NCBI GenBank assembly: GCA_038522635.1
Contig: JBCBJZ010000163.1
Location: 1 to 7,542, forward strand
Direction of reading: 5' to 3'
Origin: JBCBJZ01 sp038522635
Lineage (GTDB): Bacteria; Pseudomonadota; Alphaproteobacteria; Rhizobiales; Hyphomicrobiaceae
DNA: 7,542 bases
This document shows, one piece after another, positions 1 through 7,500 of this stretch. Each line of letters begins with the position of its first letter. The stretch's first letter is position 1. The notes under the pieces were generated by a model. That model was given only the letters and a program-made list of their open reading frames with translations, was not told the DNA's origin and did not search any database. The position numbers and the translations under genes are program-made.

Positions 1-1
1 G

Positions 2-2059
2 TTGAACGCGCTACCCAACCCCGTCTGGCTGAAAAACGCCGAAGGTCGCATCGCCTGGGTCAACAAGGCCTACACCCGCGCCGTTGAAGCGTCCGATGAA
101 GCCGAGGTCCGTCGCAGCCAGATCGAGCTGCTTGAGTCGCGCCAGCGCGCCGATGCCGAACGCTCGCTTGCCGACGGCAAGACCTACCGCCAGCGCATGG
201 CGCTTATCGCAGGCGGCGAACGGCGTACCCACGATGTGGTCATGCTGCCCCTTGAAGGCGCGACCGTCGCGGCTGCCACCGACGTCACCGAACTCGAAAG
301 CGCCCGTGGCGATCTTGACCGCGAGATCGCCGCTTACGACCGCACCTTGCACCGTGTTGCGACCGCCACCGCCATCTTCGGCCCCGATCAACGGCTGACG
401 TTCTTCAACGAAGCCTACCTCAAGCTTTGGGCGCTTGATGCGGACTGGCTGAAAACGCAACCCTCCGACGGCGAAATCCTTGACCGCCTGCGTGATCTTT
501 CGCGGCTGCCGAACGCGCTGCCGTACCGCGAATGGAAAGCCCGCCTGCTCGCCTGCTACGGCAAACAACGCCAGCACGAAGACAGCTGGCACCTGCCCGA
601 TGGCCGCACGCTTCACGTCATCGCCGAGCAGCGCCCCGACGGCGGCGTGACCTACCTCTATGACGACGTCACAGAACGCATCGCGCTTGAAAGCCGCTTC
701 AACGAGTTGATCGACGTCCAGCGCGAAACGCTCGACCATCTGCAGGAGGGTGTGGCGCTGTTCGCCACCGACGGTCGGCTGCGTCTGTTCAATTCGGCCT
801 TCGCGCAGATCTGGAAATTGTCGCGTCGCGCGCTCGGTGAAGGGCCGCACGTGGATGACTTGATCGCGCAGTGCTCGATCCTGTTCGACCACCCGCCCAC
901 TTGGCACATCATCCAGCGCGCCGTCACCGGCATCTCCGACACCCGCTCACCCTACGCCGATCAGATGGTGCGCCCTGACGCGAGCGTCATCGACTTCGCG
1001 GTGCTGCCGTTGCCCGATGGCGCAACCCTGATCACCTTTGCCGACGTGACCGCGGCGAAGAGCTATGAGCGCGCGCTGATCGAACGCAACGAGGCCCTTG
1101 TCGCGGCCGACCGCCTGAAGAGCCAGTTCATTTCCCATGTAAGCTACGAGTTGCGGACGCCGCTGACGAACATCATCGGCTTTTCCGAGTTGCTTGAGAG
1201 CCCTCGCACCGGCGACCTCAACGCCAAGCAGCGCGAGTACCTTGGCGATATCACCGCTTCATCGAAAACGCTGCTGGCCATCATCGATGACATCCTCGAT
1301 TTGGCGACCATGGACGCGGGCACGCTTGAACTGCGCCTCAGCGACGTCGACGTGAATGCGGTCGTTGAAGCTGCGGTGCTTGGCGTGCGCGAGCGGGCGA
1401 TGCGCAGCCGTATTCAGCTCGACATCGCGATCGCGCCAGGCATCGCGACGTTCCAGGGTGATGAAAACCGCGTGCGGCAGATCCTGTACAATCTGCTGTC
1501 AAACGCCATCGGCTTTTCGAAGGCCGGCAGCGCAGTGCGCCTGCACGTTAGCGCTGATGACGCGATGATCCACTTCAGGGTTTGCGACAACGGCGTTGGC
1601 ATTCCGAAGGATCAGCAGGCCCGCGTGTTCGAACGCTTTGAAAGCCGCAGCCATGGCTCCAACCACCGTGGTGCGGGCCTCGGGCTGTCGGTGGTGAAGA
1701 GCCTTGTTGAATTGCACGGTGGCACGATGACCTTGCAATCAGAGCCGGGCGAAGGCACCAGCATCACCGCGCACTTGCCCCTGGAGGGCGCCCGTCGGAC
1801 GCCGCGCCCAGAGGACCACGACGCCCTCGCGGCCACCCAGCCCTTGCCAAGCCTGCAACAGGCGCACGCGTTGGCGCAGGCGGCTTCTGATACGTCCGTC
1901 GCGGCCCTCAACCAGCGCGTCGCCCAGATGGCTGAGCGCGCCGCGCAACCGGCAGCAGCGACACAGCCGGTTGAGCCTCCTTCGTCCCCGTCGCAAGCGG
2001 AAACGTCAGGCCCGGTTCTGATCGCGTCCATGCCGCTTGACGATGCGGCCAATGGCTGA
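2..2059 (+). CDS. divL: DivL-like PAS sensor pseudo-histidine kinase (5' end outside window)
   Basis: Seen: 685 residues in an open frame running in from the left edge. The TTG at position 2 lies inside a PAS domain, so it is probably not the start; the N-terminus, which often carries membrane segments in such proteins, is missing. Domains in visible numbering: PAS about 4-94, PAS about 118-225, PAS about 244-350, HisKA dimerisation helices about 369-435, HATPase_c about 480-596, then an Ala/Pro/Gln-rich tail 597-685. The H-box reads FISHVSYELRTPL, so Tyr382 sits where the phospho-accepting His belongs. ATP-site motifs look intact: N-box N497/N501, D529-x-G-x-G533, and GAGLGL 557-562. Known: in Caulobacter, DivL is an atypical kinase with Tyr at this position; it senses DivK phosphorylation and controls CckA and hence CtrA. 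Inference: the Tyr, the PAS-rich layout and the tsaE/addB neighbourhood make a DivL orthologue likely. The alternative is an unrelated degenerate PAS kinase. Confidence 0.8.
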   Translation: MNALPNPVWLKNAEGRIAWVNKAYTRAVEASDEAEVRRSQIELLESRQRADAERSLADGKTYRQRMALIAGGERRTHDVVMLPLEGATVAAATDVTELESARGDLDREIAAYDRTLHRVATATAIFGPDQRLTFFNEAYLKLWALDADWLKTQPSDGEILDRLRDLSRLPNALPYREWKARLLACYGKQRQHEDSWHLPDGRTLHVIAEQRPDGGVTYLYDDVTERIALESRFNELIDVQRETLDHLQEGVALFATDGRLRLFNSAFAQIWKLSRRALGEGPHVDDLIAQCSILFDHPPTWHIIQRAVTGISDTRSPYADQMVRPDASVIDFAVLPLPDGATLITFADVTAAKSYERALIERNEALVAADRLKSQFISHVSYELRTPLTNIIGFSELLESPRTGDLNAKQREYLGDITASSKTLLAIIDDILDLATMDAGTLELRLSDVDVNAVVEAAVLGVRERAMRSRIQLDIAIAPGIATFQGDENRVRQILYNLLSNAIGFSKAGSAVRLHVSADDAMIHFRVCDNGVGIPKDQQARVFERFESRSHGSNHRGAGLGLSVVKSLVELHGGTMTLQSEPGEGTSITAHLPLEGARRTPRPEDHDALAATQPLPSLQQAHALAQAASDTSVAALNQRVAQMAERAAQPAAATQPVEPPSSPSQAETSGPVLIASMPLDDAANG

Positions 2060-3719
2060 ACCATGGCGGGCCATGGACACCACCGGTCTCACCACCACCG
2101 TTGACGAAGCTGGCCTGGCGGTTTTCGCCCGCCACATCGCCGTGCTGCTCAGCCCGCGCGACACCATCCGTTTGGAGGGCGATCTCGGCGCCGGCAAAAC
2201 CACCTTCGCCCGGCACGTGATCGCAGCGCTCAGCCCGCACGAGGTTGAGGTCGCCAGCCCGACCTTCGCGATCGCCCACACCTACGACACCACGCTTGGG
2301 CCGCTCGCGCATTTCGACCTTTACCGGCTGGGCGGCGTCGATGATCTGATCGAACTCGGCTTTGAAGAAACGCTCGCGTCCCACGTGAGCCTGATCGAGT
2401 GGCCGGGATGCGCTGATGCGCTGTTGCCCGCCGATGCGTTGACGCTGCGCTTGAGCGTTGCCGATGATCCGGGCCAGCGCATGGTCGTCGCAAGCGGTGG
2501 GGGTGCGTGGGCTAAGCGGCTCGATCGCTTGACGCAGCGGCTGGCGCTGATCGAGCGTGCAGGGTGGGCCAAGGCATGGATCGAACGCCTGCCAGGCGAT
2601 GCATCGGTGCGCCGCTACGACCGCTTGCTGCGCCCGCCAGCGAACCTTTGCGCTGCACCGGCATCGGCTTTGTTGATGGACGCACCGCGCGCAACCGACG
2701 GTCCCAAGCTTGAAGACGGGCGCACCTACAGCCAGATCGCCCATTTAGCGGAGAGCGTCAGCGCCTTCACAGCCGTTGGCGAAGCGCTGCGGGGCTTTGG
2801 TCTCAGCACGCCGGCCTTGTACGGCATTGATGATGCGGCCGGCGTGTTGCTGATCGAAGACTTCGGCGCCAGCGTCTTCCAAACGCTCTATCAGGAAGCT
2901 GGCGCGCCGGACCAAGAGCGCCTTGTGCTCGCGGCCGTCGACGCGCTCGTCGCGCTGCGTGCTTCGCCGCCGCCAACCGATCTGCCGATACCCGGGCGGC
3001 TGGATGGCCAACGCCATCGCCTTGCCCGCTACGATGCGGATGCGCTCGCCATCGAGGTTGACCTGCTGCCGACGTGGTATGCGCCGATGGCCGGCCTTGA
3101 CCTTAGCGCCGATGCGATCGCCGCTTACCGCGCGCTGTGGGCACCCTTGATCGAGGGCCTGCAGCAAGAGCCCGACCACTGGGTGCTACGCGACGTCCAC
3201 AGCCCCAACTTGTTATGGCTACCCGAACGCGAGGCCCCCGCCGACGTCGGCTTCATCGATTTCCAAGACGCGGTGCGCGGACCGGCAGCTTACGATCTCG
3301 TGTCACTGTTGCAGGACGCACGATGCACCGTTCCGGCCTACATCGAAGCGCGCGCGCTTGCCGCCTACATCGCCGGGGCGAACGCGAAACCCAACGCCAA
3401 CGCCAACGTCAACGCCGGCGCCGCAGACGCACCGCAGCCAAGCGCGACGTTCAATGAGGCGGCCTTCCGCGCCAGCTATGCGGTCCTTGGCGGCCAACGC
3501 GCTTGCAAGATCCTGGGCATATTCGCCCGCCTCGCCAAGCGGGATGGCAAGCCGCAATATTTGCGTCACCTGCCGCGGCTATGGGCCTATCTGGACCGCA
3601 ACCTCACGCATCCCGCTTTGGCCGAGCTGAAAGCGTGGTGCGATACGCACGTTCCAGCGTCTGCGCGCGAACCTGAGACGCTCAATCCTGCGGGCGAGAA
3701 CCGGTTCGCTTCACGTTGA
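2052..3719 (+). CDS. tsaE: Fused TsaE (t6A ATPase) and AmgK-like sugar phosphotransferase
   Basis: Seen (numbering from ATG 2052, 555 aa): TsaE domain about 10-150 with P-loop G43-DLGAGKTT (K49), SPTF 69-72, HFDLYRL 87-93 and IEWP 115-118, all typical of TsaE/YjeE. An aminoglycoside-phosphotransferase fold follows from about 164: GDASVRRYDRL from 182, VLLIEDFG 265-272, catalytic loop LRDVHSPNLLW 379-389 (D381, N386) and IDFQDA 402-407 (D403). Known: TsaE is the ATPase partner of TsaB/TsaD in making t6A37 on ANN-decoding tRNAs; AmgK phosphorylates MurNAc/GlcNAc at the anomeric carbon in cell-wall recycling. Bifunctional TsaE/phosphotransferase proteins are annotated in alphaproteobacteria. Neighbours: it overlaps divL by 8 bp, and murU, which would use the AmgK product, follows after 52 bp. 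Odd: the usual Brenner His is Leu379, and an Asn/Ala repeat is inserted near residues 444-455. Start is uncertain among TTG 2037, ATG 2043, 2052 and 2073; none has a strong Shine-Dalgarno, so coupling to divL is likely. Confidence 0.9.
   Translation: MAEPWRAMDTTGLTTTVDEAGLAVFARHIAVLLSPRDTIRLEGDLGAGKTTFARHVIAALSPHEVEVASPTFAIAHTYDTTLGPLAHFDLYRLGGVDDLIELGFEETLASHVSLIEWPGCADALLPADALTLRLSVADDPGQRMVVASGGGAWAKRLDRLTQRLALIERAGWAKAWIERLPGDASVRRYDRLLRPPANLCAAPASALLMDAPRATDGPKLEDGRTYSQIAHLAESVSAFTAVGEALRGFGLSTPALYGIDDAAGVLLIEDFGASVFQTLYQEAGAPDQERLVLAAVDALVALRASPPPTDLPIPGRLDGQRHRLARYDADALAIEVDLLPTWYAPMAGLDLSADAIAAYRALWAPLIEGLQQEPDHWVLRDVHSPNLLWLPEREAPADVGFIDFQDAVRGPAAYDLVSLLQDARCTVPAYIEARALAAYIAGANAKPNANANVNAGAADAPQPSATFNEAAFRASYAVLGGQRACKILGIFARLAKRDGKPQYLRHLPRLWAYLDRNLTHPALAELKAWCDTHVPASAREPETLNPAGENRFASR
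2061..2076 (+). promoter_or_regulatory. Perfect inverted repeat at the divL/tsaE junction
   Basis: CCATGGC and GCCATGG are separated by GG, giving a 7-bp perfect inverted repeat (about 6 bp of stem with a 4-nt loop in RNA). It lies just after the divL stop (2057-2059) and contains ATG 2073, one of the candidate tsaE starts. Folded in mRNA it would hide ATG 2073 unless ribosomes finishing divL opened it. That favours either an upstream start (2043 or 2052) or translational coupling. A regulatory role is inference only, since the element is short. Confidence 0.35.
3381..3416 (+). repeat. Hexanucleotide tandem repeat inside the AmgK-like domain
   Basis: Six in-frame hexamer units: AACGCG, AAACCC, AACGCC, AACGCC, AACGTC, AACGCC. 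They encode alternating Asn with Ala, Val, Lys or Pro (residues 444-455 of the fusion protein). The run lies in a stretch (about 441-465) between the helix ending ALAAYIAG and the conserved block resuming at FNEAAFRASYAVLGGQRA. It looks like a surface-loop expansion by slippage. It does not disturb the frame. Confidence 0.7.
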
Positions 3720-3759
3720 AGCGCAAACGACATCGAACGCCCTCACCCGCCAAACCATC

Positions 3760-3765
3760 AAGGAG
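3760..3765 (+). promoter_or_regulatory. Ribosome binding site of murU
   Basis: AAGGAG lies 6 nt upstream of ATG 3772. It is the clearest Shine-Dalgarno in the window and fixes the murU start. The 52-bp gap 3720-3771 that holds it shows no convincing promoter or terminator, so murU is probably co-transcribed with tsaE-amgK but initiates independently. Confidence 0.8.
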
Positions 3766-3771
3766 CCCGCC

Positions 3772-4503
3772 ATGACCTGGAAACCACAGCAGGCCCTGGT
3801 GCTGGCCGCCGGCCTTGGCACACGCATGCGCCCGCTGAGCGATGACCGGCCCAAGCCGATGGTTGAACTCGCCGGCCGCCCGCTGATCGATCACGTTCTC
3901 TCGCGCATTGCCGATGCCGGTGTGCCCAACGCCATCATCAACGTGCACCACCATGCCGATGTGCTGGAGCAGCATCTGGAGAACCGTCAGGCGGCAGCGC
4001 CCGTCATCCGTGTTCAGGACGAACGCGCCAAGCTGCTTGATACGGGCGGTGGCGCCACCCGTGCCCGCACTGCCTTCCCCGATGAGACATTCTTGATCCA
4101 CAACGCCGACTCGGTTTGGATCGAAGGCGTCGAAGCTAACCTGGACCGCCTGTTTGCGTCCTGGCGACCCGATGACATGGACGCGCTATTGCTGGTCAGC
4201 CTGGCTGGCGCCAGCGTCGGCTACAGCGGCCGCGGCGACTTCATGATGATGCCCGACGGCCGCTTAAGCCGCCGCAAGCCTGGAACCGTGGTGCCGTTCG
4301 CTTTCAACGGCGTCTCACTCGCCCATCCCCGGTTGTTCGAAGGGGCGCCCGACGGGCCTTTCTCGCTCAACGTGCTCTGGGACCGGGCGATCGAAGCGGA
4401 CCGACTTTACGGCGTGCGCGCCGAAGGCATCTGGATGCACGTTGGCGATCCCGACGCCTTGCGCGAAGCGGAGAGGTGCTTGAGCGGTGAGTTGGAGCGG
4501 TGA
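3772..4503 (+). CDS. murU: MurU-like N-acetylmuramate-1-phosphate uridylyltransferase
   Basis: Seen: 243 aa, one nucleotidyltransferase (GT-A-like) domain, close to the usual size of MurU. The nucleotide-binding signature LAAGLGTRMRPLSDDRPKP is at 11-29 (G14, G16, R18, K28), with DTGGG at 90-94. The metal-binding Asp113 lies in HNADSVW (110-116). A C-terminal HVGDPDAL (223-230, D226) matches the second metal-site region of this family. No signal peptide or membrane segment, so cytosolic. Known: MurU couples MurNAc-1-phosphate with UTP to give UDP-MurNAc, bypassing de novo MurA/MurB synthesis (and so fosfomycin) in peptidoglycan recycling. Context: it follows the AmgK-like kinase that would supply its substrate, which is why MurU is preferred over a generic glucose-1-phosphate or mannose-1-phosphate transferase of similar sequence. 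The start is set by AAGGAG 6 nt upstream. The substrate cannot be proved from sequence alone. Confidence 0.87.
   Translation: MTWKPQQALVLAAGLGTRMRPLSDDRPKPMVELAGRPLIDHVLSRIADAGVPNAIINVHHHADVLEQHLENRQAAAPVIRVQDERAKLLDTGGGATRARTAFPDETFLIHNADSVWIEGVEANLDRLFASWRPDDMDALLLVSLAGASVGYSGRGDFMMMPDGRLSRRKPGTVVPFAFNGVSLAHPRLFEGAPDGPFSLNVLWDRAIEADRLYGVRAEGIWMHVGDPDALREAERCLSGELER
4470..4476 (+). promoter_or_regulatory. Possible Shine-Dalgarno for an upstream addB start
   Basis: GGAGAGG inside the 3' end of murU lies 10 nt before an in-frame GTG at 4487. That GTG would start AddB 10 residues earlier than GTG 4517 and overlap murU by 17 bp. GTG 4517 is nearer to the conserved AddB sequence but has no clear Shine-Dalgarno. 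The choice between the two stays open. Confidence 0.35.
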
Positions 4504-4516
4504 TCGCGGCGGCAAT

Positions 4517-7500
4517 GTGAGGCCTGCTCCCGGGCTTCGCCCTGACAAGGCTGCAGCCTTTGGCGCGTCATCCTCCCGGCTGAGCGCTCCACAGCTCTTC
4601 ACGATCGCGCCTGGCCAACCGTTTCTCCGCCACCTCGCACGGGCCATCCTGAACGGTGATCTCCCCACGCCCGGCGGGACGCCCCCCGATCCGCTTGCAC
4701 TCGCGCGTTTCACGATCCTGCTGCCCACACGCCGCGCCGCTCGTGCGCTAAGTGATGCCTTCCTGGACGAGGTCCGCGCGCGTCAAGGTCTGAGCGATAC
4801 AGCGCCGCACGCGATGCTGCTGCCGCGCATTCGCCCCATCGCGCAGGCGCAAGAAGACCTGTCGTTGCTGACCGGACTGAGCCATGCCAGCGCCAGCCTT
4901 GCTGGGGGCGATGAGGCGCACTTGCCGCCAGCGGTCAATGAGATGGAGCGCCGGTTGGTGTTGACCCAATTGGTGTTGGCGTGGGCGCAGGCACAGCGCG
5001 ATGCCGCCGGCCCTGAAACCGTGGCCGCCGGTGCCGCCATTCGCACCCCTGCACAGGCGGCAAAGCTCGCCGGCGAATTGGGCCACCTTATCGATCTCGT
5101 CGAGACCGAAGGCGTCTCGCTTGACGGCCTCGCCCGCCTTGTTCCGGACGACCTCGCGGCGCACTGGCAGGAGACGTTGGCGTTCCTGCAAATCATCACC
5201 GCGTTCTGGCCGCGCCACCTTGAAGAACGGCGCCTGTTGTCGCCGATGGACCATCGCAACCGTGTGCTGCACGCGCAGGCTGAGCGGATCAGCGCGACAC
5301 CGCTGCCTGCACCGCTCATCGTGGCGGGCGTCACCGGCAGCATCCCGGCGACGGTGGCGTTGATGCAGGCGGTGGCCCGTGACCGGCTGGGCGCGATCGT
5401 GTTGCCGGGCTTCGATGCCGAAGCACCGGCAGATGAGCTTTTGGCGATGTTGCGGCCAGGCAGCAGCGAGGGCCCGGGCACCCGTCAGGGCGAGAGCGAT
5501 CATGCCAACGCCAAGGCCGATGCTGTCAACGACGATGGCGGCCATCCGGAGCATCCCCAGCACAGCCTGCACCGCCTGGTTACCGCGCTTGGTGCAACGC
5601 CTGCAGATGTGTTGCCGCTACCGGCCACATCGCCGCCATCGCCTGAGGCCCCGCCCTCAAGCGCACGCACCGCCCGCAATCGCCTTATCAACCGCGCTAT
5701 GGCACCGGCCAGCGCGAGCGATCGCTGGCACAGCTTCATGGCCGACCAGACACCGCAAACGATCGAAGCGGCGTTCACCGGCGTGCATCTGATCGAAGCG
5801 CCGAGCGTGGGCGATGAAGCTGAAACCATCGCGCTGATCCTGCGGGCCGCTGCCGAAGTCCCAGGCCGGACCGCCGCCCTGGTGTCGCCCGACCGTAGGC
5901 TCGCACGGCGCGTCGCCGCCCGGCTCGCAAGCTTTGGCATCACGGTGGACGATTCCGCCGGGCGTCCCTTCGTCAAGACGGTACCAGGCACGTTCCTGGC
6001 GCTGATCGCCCATGTTGTCGCGAGCGATTTTGCACCCGCGGCCGTCACCGCGCTCATGAAGCATCCGCTGTTCCGTTGCGGGCTTCCGGCAGGCGATGTG
6101 CGCCGGGCCGCGCGTGCCGTCGAGTTACGGGTCTTCCGGCGGCTCTATCTTGGCGCTGGACTGGCCGGCATCAGGGCGGGCCTCGTCGCGACCAGCAACG
6201 AAGACTTCGCCGTCGATGGTGCGAAGCCCCGTCCGCTCAACCGCAAGGTCATGGCTGACGTGAAAGCGCTCCTCTTCGCCATGGAGCAAGCGTTCGCGCC
6301 CTGGGGTGATGCGCTCGCCCACCGCGAACCGCTGAACCTCAAGACGCTTGCCCGCCACCACGCGAATGCCGCTGCCGCGCTGAGCGCGCTGCCCGACCAT
6401 GAACGCGATGGCAGCTCCCCGCAGGCAAGCGCTGCGCCCGTGTTGCCGGCGGGCGATGCCCTGTCACCGCTGTGGGCAGGCGATGCCGGTGAGGCCGCCG
6501 CCGCCTTCTTCGCAGGCTTGCTCGATCCCGATATCACCGCGCCGACGATCGCGCCGACCGACTACCCCGAACTCTACCGCGGTCTCACCGCCACCCAGAC
6601 CGTCCGCACACGCCATCCCGTGCATCCGCGGCTTTCGATCTGGGGCCCGTTTGAAGCGCGCCTGCAGCAGCCCGACGTGGTCGTCCTGGGCTCACTGAAC
6701 GAGAAGAGCTGGCCCGAGGTCGCCGATCCTGGCCCCTGGCTCAACCGCCCCATGCGACGCGCGCTCGGCCTCCCCGCGCCCGAAGCGGCCATCGGTTACG
6801 CGGCGCACGATTTCACCATGCTGATGGGGGCCGACACCGTCTACCTGACGCGCAGCGCCAAGGTGGACGGCGTGCCGACGGTCGCCTCACGCTGGCTGCT
6901 GCGCCTGGAAGCGTTGCTTGCCGGTGGGGCGAACCAGCAGCCGCTCGCCGCCTGGCTTAAGCCCGATCAGCCCTGGCTCGCCTGGGCCCGCCATCGCGAT
7001 TCAGCCGCACCTGCGCCCGCCATCCTCGCGCCATCGCCGCGGCCACCGCTTGGCTACCGCCCACGCCGCCTCAGCGTCACCGCCATCAAGACGTGGCTGG
7101 AAAACCCCTACGCGATCCATGCCGCCCACGTGCTTGCTCTTTCACCGTTGCCAGCGCTCGAAGGCGAGCCCGACGCGAAAGTTCGCGGCATCATCGTGCA
7201 TGAGATCTTGAGCCGTTTTGCGCAGACCCATCCGAACCTCCCCGCGGACATCGAAGGTGCGTTTGAACGCATAGCGGTCGAGACGCTCGGCGCGCTTGGG
7301 GCCCATCCACGCGTGCGGGCGCTTTGGTTGCCGCGGTTGCGGCGGTTCGCAACGTGGTTTGCCGCCCATGAGCCGGCCTGGCGCACCGAAGTGGAACGGC
7401 TCATCACCGAGACCGCGGGCGAAGCTCATTTTGACGCGCCCGCCGGCACGTTCACGCTCAGTGCCCGCGCCGACCGCATCGAAGCGCGCGCCACCGGCCT

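Noticed and set aside
11..907. 298-codon open frame on the - strand
   Set aside because: It lies opposite the PAS domains of the divL-like gene, which have clear family sequence. The antisense translation shows no recognisable domain; long antisense frames are common in GC-rich DNA.
1136..1138. His379, three residues before Tyr382, as an alternative phospho-acceptor
   Set aside because: In the aligned H-box this His falls at the variable position before the S-H-E-L-R core, not at the phosphorylated His, so it does not restore a normal kinase.
1908..2744. 278-codon open frame on the - strand
   Set aside because: It runs opposite both the divL tail and the conserved TsaE motifs, and its translation resembles no family. 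Treated as a shadow.
3381..3416. Hexamer repeats as part of a CRISPR or structural repeat array
   Set aside because: Units are only 6 bp, contiguous and in frame within a gene, with no spacers.
4547..4560. Palindrome as a rho-independent terminator of murU
   Set aside because: No T-run follows it, and the addB frame reads straight through with addB homology starting about 30 bp later.
4748..5572. 274-codon open frame on the - strand
   Set aside because: Opposite addB, whose + frame was checked codon by codon. The antisense product is Arg/Gln/His-rich without domains.
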